Below, piece by piece: positions 25,671 to 35,273 of a DNA stretch of 39,670 nt. The position numbers were made by a program, and so were the translations under genes. The stretch is from Candidatus Gastranaerophilales bacterium (GTDB taxonomy: Bacteria > Cyanobacteriota > Vampirovibrionia > Gastranaerophilales > Gastranaerophilaceae), in assembly GCA_947589255.1 (NCBI GenBank), contig CANQAL010000006.1, positions 1-39,670 of the forward strand. Reading direction: 5' to 3'. Under the pieces are notes generated by a model. That model was given only the letters and a program-made list of their open reading frames with translations, was not told the DNA's origin and did no database searches. Position 1 is the first letter of the stretch. Every line of letters starts with the position of its first letter.

Positions 25671-27452
25671 TTATTGCAAAAGTACGGTATCGGGCATTTC
25701 ATAATATACGCAGGAAGGACATATTCTTTGAGCATAATATTTTCCGTCTTCATTATAAAATCTTGATTTATAGTTTGAAATTATTTTGGATTGTTTAGAT
25801 GTTTTTATGCAGAATACGTATGCTTTTACACTTTTATCCCGTATTTTAGGTAATATAAAATTAGAATCTTTGTACTCAATGGTAACAGGCTGTTTTTCTC
25901 TCGTTGCACTATTAATTAATTCTGTACTTGTCCAATATTGTTCTTGAGTATGATTTAGTCCGTATTTTCGTAAAATAGCGGTTAATTCGGGAATGTTCGG
26001 TATTCTTCCACCGTTAGCCATGCAGTATGCAGCTTTTTCATATCCCGATTTGATAACGGGTGTTTCTTGAATTACTTCAAAGGACGGCGAACAAAAACTT
26101 TGTTTCCATAATTCCGTTTGATTTTGTTTTGTCAGATTTGAATAATCCGTAAACGGGAAGTAACATAAATTTATTTTCTTTATATCAGAATTACCGTTTA
26201 TTTTTTTATATATGGTTGACTCTGTTGCTTCATAGTACGAATTTGCTCTTGATTCTTTATTATAATTATATCCTTCTTCTAATAATTTATTAAATATGTC
26301 TTCACTGACATGTTGTACACTAAAGTTAACATGTCTTATTTCGGGCGGCATTTTTTGAATTACTTGCTGTGTTTTATCAAATTTATTATCCATTACTGTT
26401 TTTATTTGATTTATATCGGGCGGGAATTTAAATTCTTTTGAATTTTTTTGTTTTATTGCATTTTCTTGTTTTATCGGGATTATTCGATAAAAATACTTCT
26501 TATCTTTTGATTTCAGTTCTGTAGATGCATTAGCAACACAATATAAGACGGGAGTTATATTTTGGGGCTTTATTTTAATATCATATGACATATTATTAAA
26601 ATGGAGTATAAGGTTATATTTACCCGCATAATTACTTGTCCAATAATACTGTTCGCCAAGAGTATTAAATTTATTAAATATTATGTTATAAATTTCATAA
26701 TGATTCGGCACCCTTGCATTTATTGATTTACAAAAATTTTCGGCTTCTTCATATGTTTTATATTTATATCCGAAAGATGTGTAATAAAGAGGAACCTTAA
26801 CTTTGTCATGTGATAATATTTTTATTCTTTCATCTGTTAAATCTTTATATTTCAAATATTTATCAGAATATGTTATAACCAGTTTTGAAACTTTGAATTT
26901 ATCCTTTTTATTTATGTTTAGATTATCTACAGCATCAGAAATAAATTTAAACATATAAAATAATAAGAAAATTAAAAATAAACAAAATAAAAGAATATTA
27001 ATTATTTTATTGCTTTTTTTCTTTTCCAAAGACGGTATTACAAATGCAGGAGTTACTATAAATATGTAAATAAGAAATATTAAAGAAGGAAGAAGCATTG
27101 TAATTGTACTTGCAAAAAAGGTTAATACTGCTGCAGAACTTAAAGCCTCTTTATTAACGGAATTAATAATAATTATATTTGTAATTAAAGTAAGAAATAT
27201 AAATATGAAAAATACTGAAATTAATAAGGGATAGTTAATATAAAATAATTCTTTTTTAATTTTTTGCCTATAATTATTTAATAATTGGGAAAGATTAATT
27301 TTGTACAGAAAAAATAAGCAAAAATTTATAATAATCGAAAATACCGTAAATTGATCTTTTTTCCCGATAAAAATAAAAAGACCTGTTAAATTTATTAATA
27401 TTAATAATAAAGTAAATTTTAAATTGTTTTTTAATAAAATATTATTTTTCAT
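25671..27452 (-). CDS. Multi-pass membrane protein with two DUF1566-like domains
   Basis: A 593-residue protein. The first 170 residues hold five or six membrane spans (about 12-30, 34-50, 73-97, 107-138, 150-170). The rest is soluble and contains two related modules: one around 225-310 (KTYEEAENFCKSINARVPNHYEIY then QYYWTS and YCVA) and one at 470-552 (GYEKAAYCMANGGRIPNIPEL then QYWTSTEL and VFCIKT). The pattern (A-x-x-C-x-x-x-GxR-x-Pxxx-E-L, then YWTS, then a closing Cys) is that of DUF1566/Lcl-type C-lectin-like folds, which bind ligands or surface partners. A CPSC pair lies near the C-terminus. Probably a surface or periplasmic-facing receptor; function unknown. It is divergent from kdsD. 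Confidence 0.65.
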   Translation of the reverse strand: MKNNILLKNNLKFTLLLILINLTGLFIFIGKKDQFTVFSIIINFCLFFLYKINLSQLLNNYRQKIKKELFYINYPLLISVFFIFIFLTLITNIIIINSVNKEALSSAAVLTFFASTITMLLPSLIFLIYIFIVTPAFVIPSLEKKKSNKIINILLFCLFLIFLLFYMFKFISDAVDNLNINKKDKFKVSKLVITYSDKYLKYKDLTDERIKILSHDKVKVPLYYTSFGYKYKTYEEAENFCKSINARVPNHYEIYNIIFNKFNTLGEQYYWTSNYAGKYNLILHFNNMSYDIKIKPQNITPVLYCVANASTELKSKDKKYFYRIIPIKQENAIKQKNSKEFKFPPDINQIKTVMDNKFDKTQQVIQKMPPEIRHVNFSVQHVSEDIFNKLLEEGYNYNKESRANSYYEATESTIYKKINGNSDIKKINLCYFPFTDYSNLTKQNQTELWKQSFCSPSFEVIQETPVIKSGYEKAAYCMANGGRIPNIPELTAILRKYGLNHTQEQYWTSTELINSATREKQPVTIEYKDSNFILPKIRDKSVKAYVFCIKTSKQSKIISNYKSRFYNEDGKYYAQRICPSCVYYEMPDTVLLQ

Positions 27453-27520
27453 AATGAATAATTTTTCCTAAACACTTTATTATTGTATAATTAAAATGAG
27501 AAAATATGGAAGGTGTAAAA

Positions 27521-28504
27521 TTGGAAATTATACAAAAATCTACATTAACGGAATTAGCAAAAGAGGTTTTTCAAATAGAATCAGATTCAATATTGAAGTT
27601 AAAAGAAAGATTAAATGAAAATCTGGAAAAAGCTGTTTTTACTATAATTAATACAAAAGGACGAGTAATCGTTACAGGGATGGGAAAATCGGGTTTGATA
27701 GGCAGAAAAATTGCAGCCACACTGTCATCAACAGGAACACCTGCATATTTTTTACATCCTGCAGAAAGTACACACGGGGATTCGGGTATTATAACAAGAG
27801 AAGATGTAGTGATAGCCATATCAAATAGCGGCGAAACAATGGAATTATTGAATTTACTCCCGTTAATAAAACGATTTGAAGTTCCGTTAATTGTGCTTGC
27901 AGGCAATAAAAATTCAACATTGGGAAAATGTGCCGATATATATTTTGATATATCTGTAGAAAAAGAAGCATGTCCTTTGGGTAAAGCCCCTACGGCAAGT
28001 ACCACGGCAACACTTGCAATGGGAGATGCAATAGCAATATGCCTGCTTAAGCAAAGAGGATTTTCCACCGAAGATTTTCTTTTATATCATCCTTCAGGTG
28101 CATTAGGTAAAGGTGTATTGTATATGGTTCAAGACTTAATGCTTAAAGACAAAGCACTACTGCCAATTGCTCACGAGAACGATACTTTTATTGAAACGGT
28201 AGATTTGATTTCCAAAAAGAAACTCGGATGTGCATTAATCGTTAATAATGAAAATAAATTAACAGGACTTATAACAGATGGTGATATAAGAAGGATTTTA
28301 TTAAGATATCCCGATGTTTCAATATTGAAAAATAATCAGGTTATGACTAAAAATCCTAAAACAATATCAGGCACTGATATGGCATCAAAAGCACTTGCAT
28401 TTATGGAAAAATACTCTATAACATCGCTTGCAGTATGTGATGAAGATAACTCGCCTATCGGTTTAATACATATTCATGACTTATTGAAAGCAGGAGTTGC
28501 ATAA
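27521..28504 (+). CDS. kdsD: Arabinose-5-phosphate isomerase (KpsF/GutQ family)
   Basis: Converts D-ribulose 5-phosphate to D-arabinose 5-phosphate, the first step to Kdo for lipopolysaccharide. The SIS domain (about 25-175) has TGMGKSGLIGRKIAATLSSTG (from about 52), HPAESTHGDSG and ISNSGET. Two CBS domains follow (about 200-325). I place the start at TTG 27521 because GGAAGGTG sits seven bases before it, matching other sites in this window. An in-frame ATG at 27506 would add five residues but has only a weak site, and lies about eight bases after the expected transcription start given TATAAT at 27486-27491. The stop overlaps the kdsC start (TAATG). Confidence 0.92.
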   Translation: MEIIQKSTLTELAKEVFQIESDSILKLKERLNENLEKAVFTIINTKGRVIVTGMGKSGLIGRKIAATLSSTGTPAYFLHPAESTHGDSGIITREDVVIAISNSGETMELLNLLPLIKRFEVPLIVLAGNKNSTLGKCADIYFDISVEKEACPLGKAPTASTTATLAMGDAIAICLLKQRGFSTEDFLLYHPSGALGKGVLYMVQDLMLKDKALLPIAHENDTFIETVDLISKKKLGCALIVNNENKLTGLITDGDIRRILLRYPDVSILKNNQVMTKNPKTISGTDMASKALAFMEKYSITSLAVCDEDNSPIGLIHIHDLLKAGVA

Positions 28505-29001
28505 TGACAAATGATGAATTGCAAAAAAAAGCTTCCGAAATAAAATTAGCTGCCTTTGATATTGATGGAGTTATGACTGATGGAAGTCTGACATTTGACG
28601 AAAACGGAGTTGAATATAAAACATTTAATGCAAAAGACGGTCAAGGTATTGTTATGATTACTAAAGCAGGTATAATAACAGCCATAATTACTGCCCGTGA
28701 TAACGGAACAGTTAAACATAGGTTTGAAGTCCTCGGAATGACAAGATTATTCATGGGGCAAAAAAATAAAATACTTGCTATGGAACAATTATTAAAGGAT
28801 TACAATCTTGATTTTTCTCAAGTTGCATATATGGGTGATGATTTGCCTGATTTATGTGTGTTAAATAAAGTGGGGCTGGCATGCTGCCCTAATGATGCCG
28901 TAGATGAAGTAAAACAAGTCTGCCATTTCGTTTCATCAAAAAACGGCGGAAGAGGAGCGGTAAGAGAACTTTGTGACTTGATTTATAAAGCTCAAAATTA
29001 A
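28504..29001 (+). CDS. kdsC: 3-deoxy-D-manno-octulosonate 8-phosphate phosphatase
   Basis: A 165-residue HAD-family phosphatase that releases phosphate from Kdo-8-phosphate. Motif I is DIDGVMTDG (D19, D21), the motif II region is IITARDN and motif III is MGDDLPDLCVL (D112, D113, D116). It lacks a cap domain, as expected for the tetrameric KdsC subclass. It is coupled to kdsD by a one-base overlap. Together they show Kdo synthesis; kdsA and kdsB are not in the window. An 87-base gap follows before the restriction-modification genes. Confidence 0.94.
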   Translation: MTNDELQKKASEIKLAAFDIDGVMTDGSLTFDENGVEYKTFNAKDGQGIVMITKAGIITAIITARDNGTVKHRFEVLGMTRLFMGQKNKILAMEQLLKDYNLDFSQVAYMGDDLPDLCVLNKVGLACCPNDAVDEVKQVCHFVSSKNGGRGAVRELCDLIYKAQN

Positions 29002-29087
29002 ATCAGATAATTTTATCGCAGTTTGTATAAAAAATCTTATTTTTAAAAATATAATTAAGAAATAACTTAATATAGCGGGAGTTAAAC

Positions 29088-31076
29088 GTGGTTAAAAATA
29101 ATCAAAATGATGTAACAAAAATCGGTTATGGTTTAAAAACTATTTTAAAAAATAATGAAGAAGTTACAAATAAAACATATGAACTTAATAAGTTAAAAAT
29201 TACATTTCCTCAATACTTTGATAAGGATGGTAAATTTGATTTTGATAAATTTAAAAATGCGTTTGACAATAAAGAGTTTTCTGATGAAGTTTTTTCAAAC
29301 AAAGAAAGTTACTCAATAAACTTTGTAGGTAAGAAATTTGCGCAAATTCAATGCGGACAAGAAACAACTACTGTAATAACACCTGATTTGGGGCATAATA
29401 ATAATCCTGAAAATATAAATAGTGAAAATATATATATAAAAGGTGATAATCTTGATGCGATAAAACACTTGTTAAAATCATATAAAGGTCTAATAAAGTG
29501 TATATACATAGACCCGCCATATAATACGGGTTCCGATAATTTTGCGTATAGCGATAATTTTAAATATGATAAAAATTCATTTATAAAAATGGGATTATCT
29601 GAAGAAGAAGCTCAACGGGTAGAGAGGTTATACGGAAAATCCACACATAGTGCTTGGCTTACATATATGTTGCCAAGATTAACTTTAGCCAGAGATTTAT
29701 TGACTGAAGATGGGGTTATATTTATATCTATTGATGATAATGAATATATGAATTTAAAAGAAATTTGTTGTAACGAAATCTTCGGGGAAGAAAATGTTGA
29801 TACCATGATTTGGAGAAAAAGCGGAAGCGGTCGGGATGGTAAAATGAAAAATACAACCACTTTTAGAAAAGATCATGAGTATATAGTTGTATGTTTTAAT
29901 AATGAATTATCACTAAATAAATCATATGAAAAACCAAATTGGGAAAATGATTACGGAAATCCTGATAATGACCCGAGAGGTCCTTGGTTATCAGGCAGTA
30001 TTTCCAGAGCTGATTATGCCTCAAACGAAAATTCAGAAAATTATTATGAAGTAACAAGCCCAAGCGGGAAAAAAATAACAAGGCAATTTGAAATATCTAA
30101 AGAAGAGTTTTTGGCTTTAGATAAGGACGGAAGAATATCTTGGGGAAAAGATGGGAATGCCGTTCCCAGAATAAAAACATTCATAAATGAGAAAAGAGAA
30201 ATAACAACATCATCATATATAGTAGAACGGGATGATTATATATCCGCCACTTGTATTGATGAAAAAAATTCCAATACAACAAAAGGTTCTAAAGAACTTG
30301 AAGAATTGCTTCATATTAATGGCATAGGAGCGGAGATGCGTCCAAAACCTGCAGATTTAATAGAAAAACTAATTCAAATCGGCTCAAATTCAGAAGATAT
30401 TATATTGGATTTCTTTTCAGGCTCGGCAACAACTGCTCAGGCTGTTATGCAATTAAACGCAGAAAAAAAGGAAAAGAGAAAATATATTCTTGTTCAACTC
30501 CAGGAGGAAACAAAAGAAAATTCGGTAGCGAAAAAAGCAGGTTTTAATAATATTTGTGAAATCGGTATTAAACGAATAAAGTGTTCTGCGCAAAAGATAA
30601 AAAACGAAACAAATGCAGATATTGATTACGGATTTAAAATTTATGAATTAAATACACCAAGTAATGATTTATTAGATAAAGTAGAATCATTTGATGAGTC
30701 ATTAAATCAATTATATTCGTCTGATTTTAGAGATTGGTATAAATTTAATAATATTGCAGGTGAAGAAACGATTTTACAAACTTGGAAAGTTCAAGACGGA
30801 TATGGTTTTACTGCACAACATGAAGAACTTAACTTAGACGGTAATATTGCATATAAAGTTGATAAAACTTTGTATCTTATTAATCCGACTGCTAATGATT
30901 TTGTAAAAGTCCTAACAGAAAAATTAGAAAATGAGTTAAATAAGATTAATAAAATTGTTGTATTCGGATATTCTTATACTTTTGTACAAATGCAATCACT
31001 TAAAATTAATATTAAAAATTACAACGATGCAATAAAGAATGTTAAAACAGAAATAATAACAGAGGTACGTTATTAA
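29088..31076 (+). CDS. mod: Type III restriction-modification methyltransferase (Mod)
   Basis: A 662-residue N6-adenine DNA methyltransferase of the beta class. Catalytic motif IV IDPPYNTGSDNF (D142-P-P-Y145) comes before the AdoMet-binding motif I DFFSGSATTAQAVM (D441 onward), the order typical of type III Mod proteins. The segment between them (about 235-405) is variable and probably contains the target recognition domain. The start is GTG with GCGGGAG upstream. The stop overlaps the res start (TAATG). A perfect TATAAT (29050-29055) in the preceding gap has no convincing -35 partner. I see no simple-sequence repeat that would make it phase variable. Confidence 0.95.
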   Translation: MVKNNQNDVTKIGYGLKTILKNNEEVTNKTYELNKLKITFPQYFDKDGKFDFDKFKNAFDNKEFSDEVFSNKESYSINFVGKKFAQIQCGQETTTVITPDLGHNNNPENINSENIYIKGDNLDAIKHLLKSYKGLIKCIYIDPPYNTGSDNFAYSDNFKYDKNSFIKMGLSEEEAQRVERLYGKSTHSAWLTYMLPRLTLARDLLTEDGVIFISIDDNEYMNLKEICCNEIFGEENVDTMIWRKSGSGRDGKMKNTTTFRKDHEYIVVCFNNELSLNKSYEKPNWENDYGNPDNDPRGPWLSGSISRADYASNENSENYYEVTSPSGKKITRQFEISKEEFLALDKDGRISWGKDGNAVPRIKTFINEKREITTSSYIVERDDYISATCIDEKNSNTTKGSKELEELLHINGIGAEMRPKPADLIEKLIQIGSNSEDIILDFFSGSATTAQAVMQLNAEKKEKRKYILVQLQEETKENSVAKKAGFNNICEIGIKRIKCSAQKIKNETNADIDYGFKIYELNTPSNDLLDKVESFDESLNQLYSSDFRDWYKFNNIAGEETILQTWKVQDGYGFTAQHEELNLDGNIAYKVDKTLYLINPTANDFVKVLTEKLENELNKINKIVVFGYSYTFVQMQSLKINIKNYNDAIKNVKTEIITEVRY

Positions 31077-34000
31077 TGAAAATTGAATTAACAGCGCTTC
31101 CTCATCAAAAGAAAGCAATAGAATCCGTTATTGAAATATTTAAGGATGCCCGAATAATAAGAAATGAACAGCAACCTCATTCTAATCCTGTAATAGACAA
31201 GACAAGTATTGTTTCCCGAATAATACCAAATATTAAAAAAATACAACAAGATAATTCCATTCAACCAGATATGAGAAATATATCGGTACCTGATGAGAAC
31301 TCCTCACTTGTAATAGATATAAAAATGGAGACAGGAACAGGTAAAACTTGTGTATATACAGAGCTTATGCTCGCATTAAATAAAAATTACGGATTTAATA
31401 AATTTTTGATTATTGTACCGACAATACCAATAAGAGAAGGAACTAAAAATTTTATTTTATCGGAATCCACAAAAACATACTTAAGAAAGGATTATGAAAA
31501 TCAGGAAATTATTTTAAATGTTTTTGAAGAACAAAAAAAATCTAAAAATAAGCATTTCCCAAGGGCAATAAAAGAATATTTTAACGGAAATATTCAGTTA
31601 AATAAAAAAGTGCATGCGCTATTAATCGGACAAGGGATGTTAAAAGATAGCTGTTCAATGGGCTATGATTACGAACAATCGTTATTTGATGAGTATACTA
31701 AGCCATTTGAGGCCATTTGTCATACAAAACCAATTCTTATAATTGATGAACCGCACCGGTTTAAAAAAGATAATAAAACATACAAATATATATTAGAAAA
31801 ATTAAAACCACAAATAATTTTCAGATTTGGTGCCACATTTCCCGAAATCAAAACAAACGATGGAATTATAAAAGATTACGAGAATTTAATTTATGATGTT
31901 AATGCCGCAAAAGCATTTAATGACAATTTAATAAAAGGGGTTGCACCTGAATATGTAGGAAATATTAAAGAAAATCCGATAAAAGTTGTTGAAATATCAC
32001 TTAAAAACGGAAATCAATATGTTAAATTTGATAAAGGAAACATTCCTTATATAAAAGATGATGATTTGGGTACTTTAGATAATAAATTATCAGGCATAAC
32101 AATAAATAAAATAGATAAAGATGAAATGTATTCTAATACCCCGGTAGTTGAATTTTCAAACGGATTAAAACTTGCAAAGGGTGAGAAATTCTTTCCTGAA
32201 ATATTTGGAGAAAAATACCAAATAACAATGATAAAAACCGCATTAAAAAGACATTTTGAAGCAGAGTTGGAAAATGTAAAAAGGGAAGATAAAATAAAAA
32301 CTTTATGTTTATTTTTTATTGACAGTATTGATGCGTACAGAAATAACAATGCTCCTGATAAAAAAGGATGGTTACGTATAAAATTTGAAGAAATTTTAAA
32401 CGAATATCTTAAACAACAAATTAATATAGTAGAAAAAGATATACAGAACGGGTATGATTTACAGGATTATAAAAAGTATCTGGAGGCTTCATTAAACAAT
32501 ATATCAGAAACAAACGGAGGATATTTTTGTAAAGATAATAATGAAAAAGATGAAGATATAAAGAGAGAAATTGATGATATATTGATAAATAAAGAAAAAT
32601 TATTATCTTTTACAAATATAGACGGCTCTTATAATTTAAGAAGATTTTTATTTTCAAAATGGACATTAAGAGAAGGATGGGATAATCCTAATGTATTTAC
32701 TATTGCAAAATTACGTTCAAGCGGAAGTGAAATCAGTAAACTTCAAGAAGTCGGCAGAGGTTTAAGACTGCCTGTTGATGTTGACGGGAACAGAAAAAAA
32801 GAGCAATTTTATTTAAATTATATAGTAGATGCTTCCGAAAAAGATTTTGCTAAAATGCTTATCAATCAAATTAATAGTGAAGTTATTGCACAAATAAATA
32901 TAAAGAATTTTATAAAAGAATATTCGGAACAAACAGGTGAAAAATTTCTTACTGTTGCAGCAAAACTTTCAGAAAGCGATTTTATAGATGATGATTATAT
33001 TTTAAATATGGATAAATTTGAAGAATTATCTGAAATTTATCCTGAAATCTCTGAAAAAATAATAACAATGCCTCAATTCAATAAAGGTTTAAAGAAAGGG
33101 AAAATTATTGAAAGAAGCAGTTTAAAAGATAAGGAAAAAGTTAAAATAAGACCCGAAAAATTCAATGAATTAAAAGATTTATGGGAAATTATAAACAGAA
33201 AATATTTTATTAAATTTGAGGATATTCCCGAAAATATTATTTTAAAATCTATTGAAGAATCAATTAATGAGTCTAAAAATGCTATTACGGAAATTATTAC
33301 AACAAGAGTTATGACAGTTAATAATAAGGAGTCAGTAGATTTAAAAGAAGTATCCGGACAGTCTTATAAATATGAAAAGCCTTTAAAATATAATGAAGTA
33401 TTAAAAAAAGTTTCACAAAAAACGAACCTTCCTATTTTAACTCTACATAAAGGATTTATTAAATTTCATCAGAATAATTCGGCTATTGATATAAATTCAA
33501 TGCTTAATGAAAATTTCGTTCAAAAATTAATCCAATCGTGTAATGATCGGATGCAAGAATCAATTTCAAAATATTCATATGAAAAACTTGATGTCAGCAA
33601 AAAGGAAACTTCTTTAACATATAGTAACGGTAAAGTAAAAGAATATGTTACAAAGTCTGATATAGGTGTTAAACTTCTCGAAAATTATGATACTCCGAAT
33701 AACTATCTTTATGAATCTTTATTATATGATAGTGATTTAGAGAAGAAAAACTTACAATTAAGTTCTCAAAGTGAAGTAATAGTATTTGGAAAAATACCGA
33801 GAAGGAGTATTCAAATTCCTACTTATTTCGGCGAAAATTATAGTCCTGATTTTATGTATGTTATAAAAAATGATAATTCCGTTAAAAAATTATTTTGTAT
33901 AGTTGAAACAAAAAATGTTAATTCCGACAGTGATAAAAGACAAAAAGAAAATGAAAAGATTAAATGTGCTAAAAAGTTTTACGCAAAATTGCAGGAAGAT

Positions 34001-34093
34001 TTAAAGGATCAAAATATTAAATTATACTATAAAGAACAGAAGGTCTATGACTCTGTAACACAAATAATCCATGAGTTGCTAAACAACAGTTAA
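31076..34093 (+). CDS. res: Type III restriction endonuclease subunit (Res)
   Basis: A 1005-residue superfamily 2 helicase-nuclease that with Mod forms the type III restriction complex. Motif I is METGTGKT (GTGKT at 87-91) and motif II is IIDEPHRF (DEPH at 224-227); FRFGATFPE is the motif III region. WTLREGWDNPNVFTIAKLR and LQEVGRGLRLP are motifs V-VI. The C-terminal nuclease domain has SPDF (D925) and VETK (E944, K946), the PD-(D/E)xK pattern. All key residues are present, so the system looks active. The gene is convergent with coaX, 13 bases away. The pair looks like a cassette placed between housekeeping genes, with similar base composition. Confidence 0.95.
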   Translation: MKIELTALPHQKKAIESVIEIFKDARIIRNEQQPHSNPVIDKTSIVSRIIPNIKKIQQDNSIQPDMRNISVPDENSSLVIDIKMETGTGKTCVYTELMLALNKNYGFNKFLIIVPTIPIREGTKNFILSESTKTYLRKDYENQEIILNVFEEQKKSKNKHFPRAIKEYFNGNIQLNKKVHALLIGQGMLKDSCSMGYDYEQSLFDEYTKPFEAICHTKPILIIDEPHRFKKDNKTYKYILEKLKPQIIFRFGATFPEIKTNDGIIKDYENLIYDVNAAKAFNDNLIKGVAPEYVGNIKENPIKVVEISLKNGNQYVKFDKGNIPYIKDDDLGTLDNKLSGITINKIDKDEMYSNTPVVEFSNGLKLAKGEKFFPEIFGEKYQITMIKTALKRHFEAELENVKREDKIKTLCLFFIDSIDAYRNNNAPDKKGWLRIKFEEILNEYLKQQINIVEKDIQNGYDLQDYKKYLEASLNNISETNGGYFCKDNNEKDEDIKREIDDILINKEKLLSFTNIDGSYNLRRFLFSKWTLREGWDNPNVFTIAKLRSSGSEISKLQEVGRGLRLPVDVDGNRKKEQFYLNYIVDASEKDFAKMLINQINSEVIAQINIKNFIKEYSEQTGEKFLTVAAKLSESDFIDDDYILNMDKFEELSEIYPEISEKIITMPQFNKGLKKGKIIERSSLKDKEKVKIRPEKFNELKDLWEIINRKYFIKFEDIPENIILKSIEESINESKNAITEIITTRVMTVNNKESVDLKEVSGQSYKYEKPLKYNEVLKKVSQKTNLPILTLHKGFIKFHQNNSAIDINSMLNENFVQKLIQSCNDRMQESISKYSYEKLDVSKKETSLTYSNGKVKEYVTKSDIGVKLLENYDTPNNYLYESLLYDSDLEKKNLQLSSQSEVIVFGKIPRRSIQIPTYFGENYSPDFMYVIKNDNSVKKLFCIVETKNVNSDSDKRQKENEKIKCAKKFYAKLQEDLKDQNIKLYYKEQKVYDSVTQIIHELLNNS

Positions 34094-34106
34094 ACTGCTT
34101 GTAACC

Positions 34107-34889
34107 TTATATATCTCTGCTATATTGATTATTTAATTGGTATAAAATCTTTGCACCGATTAGTGTTAAGTCAGGGTTAATATAATCAAATTTTCTGTTT
34201 AAATATTGGCTTATAATTGAAGAATATCCGCCTGTTGCAATAATAGTAGCTTTTTGTCCCAATTCCTTTTCACATTTTGAGATTAGTCCGTCTATCATTG
34301 CAGCATGACCTATTACAATACCCGAAAGCATTGCATCTATTGTATTTTTTCCTATAACATTTGAAGGCGCCTCAATATTTAATTTTGGCAATTTTGAAGT
34401 TTTGCTGCTTAAAGCTTCAGCTTGTATTTTCATTCCCGCCGTTATTATTCCGCCAATAAATTCATTGTTAGAATTTACTATATCGAAAGATGTAGCGGTA
34501 CCGAAATCTACAACAATAGCAGGCACCGAGTATAAATTAGCGGCGGCACATCCATTTGCAATTCTGTCAGCACCTATTTGAGCTGGATTATCTGTTTTAA
34601 ATTTTATATTTGTTTTTATCTTATGGGAAATAATAAAAGGATTTATATTTAAATATTTTTTTAATGCCGTTTCTATTTTTTCGGTTAATTGAACAACAAC
34701 ACTTGATATTACGGCAGATTTAACTTCTTTATCCAGATGAGTTTCTCGAAGAAGATTTTTTATAAATATTCCGTATTCATCTTCTGTTCTGGATAAATTT
34801 GTAGACAGCCTCCAGACATGAACAATATCAGAATTGTTAAAAATGCCTATTGTTATATTAGTATTTCCGATATCAGTTACTAAAAGCAT
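34107..34889 (-). CDS. coaX: Type III pantothenate kinase
   Basis: A 260-residue ATP-dependent kinase for the first step of coenzyme A synthesis. DIGNTNITIGIF at 6-17 is the phosphate loop, GADRIANGCAA (about 105-115) contains the catalytic region, VVDFGTATSFD the second phosphate motif and ATGGYSSII the adenosine motif. The start has a strong GGAGGG ribosome binding site and a promoter at 34907-34934. It is a single gene, divergent from the PQ-loop-like gene and convergent with res. Confidence 0.96.
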   Translation of the reverse strand: MLLVTDIGNTNITIGIFNNSDIVHVWRLSTNLSRTEDEYGIFIKNLLRETHLDKEVKSAVISSVVVQLTEKIETALKKYLNINPFIISHKIKTNIKFKTDNPAQIGADRIANGCAAANLYSVPAIVVDFGTATSFDIVNSNNEFIGGIITAGMKIQAEALSSKTSKLPKLNIEAPSNVIGKNTIDAMLSGIVIGHAAMIDGLISKCEKELGQKATIIATGGYSSIISQYLNRKFDYINPDLTLIGAKILYQLNNQYSRDI

Positions 34890-34906
34890 AAAAACCCTCC
34901 TTTTTT

Positions 34907-34934
34907 ATTCTACCAAAAACATATTTTGTGTTAA
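34907..34934 (-). promoter_or_regulatory. Promoter of coaX
   Basis: On the minus strand TTAACA (34934-34929, five of six) and TAGAAT (34912-34907, five of six) are separated by 16 bases. Transcription would start close to 34900, giving a very short leader that still includes the GGAGGG site. Confidence 0.55.
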
Positions 34935-34964
34935 AATAATTGCAAGGTAAAAAGGTTTTCACGG

Positions 34965-35273
34965 ATGTTGGATTTTCTTATTCAAAGTTTGCAGATAAAA
35001 TCAATGAGTTTATATGAGGCAGGTATGCTGATTTGTTTTGGCGCCAGCTGGCCATTTGCGGTTTTAAAAACATATAGAACCAAAGCGGTTAAAGGAAAAA
35101 GCAGACTTTTTTTAACTCTTATTATAATAGGTTACATCTTCGGAATAATTAATAAAATACTTAATTCTGTGGATTTCGTTTTGTGGCTTTATGTTATAAA
35201 CTTATTATTGGTAAGTATAGATTTTATATTATGTTTAGTTTATTCAAATTCTAAAGAAGGCAGAAGAGTATGA
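34965..35273 (+). CDS. Small three-span membrane protein, PQ-loop/SemiSWEET-like
   Basis: A 102-residue protein with about three membrane spans (18-36, 49-66 and 70-94). The segment GASWPFAVLKTYRTKAVKGKS (about 27-47) resembles the PQ-loop motif of SemiSWEET-type transporters, where a Pro near the end of helix 1 precedes KTxRTKSxxGxS; here the pair is W-P rather than P-Q. SemiSWEETs dimerise to carry sugars, but the substrate here cannot be said. Its stop overlaps the next gene by four bases (ATGA), so it is co-translated with the exported NTF2-like protein and lspA. Confidence 0.6.
   Translation: MLDFLIQSLQIKSMSLYEAGMLICFGASWPFAVLKTYRTKAVKGKSRLFLTLIIIGYIFGIINKILNSVDFVLWLYVINLLLVSIDFILCLVYSNSKEGRRV

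Noticed and set aside
27571-28068. 165-codon minus-strand frame inside kdsD
   Set aside because: Shadow of the SIS domain coding sequence; composition follows the sense codons.
29039-29052. Palindrome TATTTTTAAAAATA before mod as a terminator or operator
   Set aside because: It contains only A and T with no loop, has low stability, and such palindromes are expected by chance in this composition.
29088-31076. Phase-variable mod gene
   Set aside because: I looked for long homopolymers and tandem short repeats in the 5' half and found only A-runs of up to about six, ordinary for this genome.
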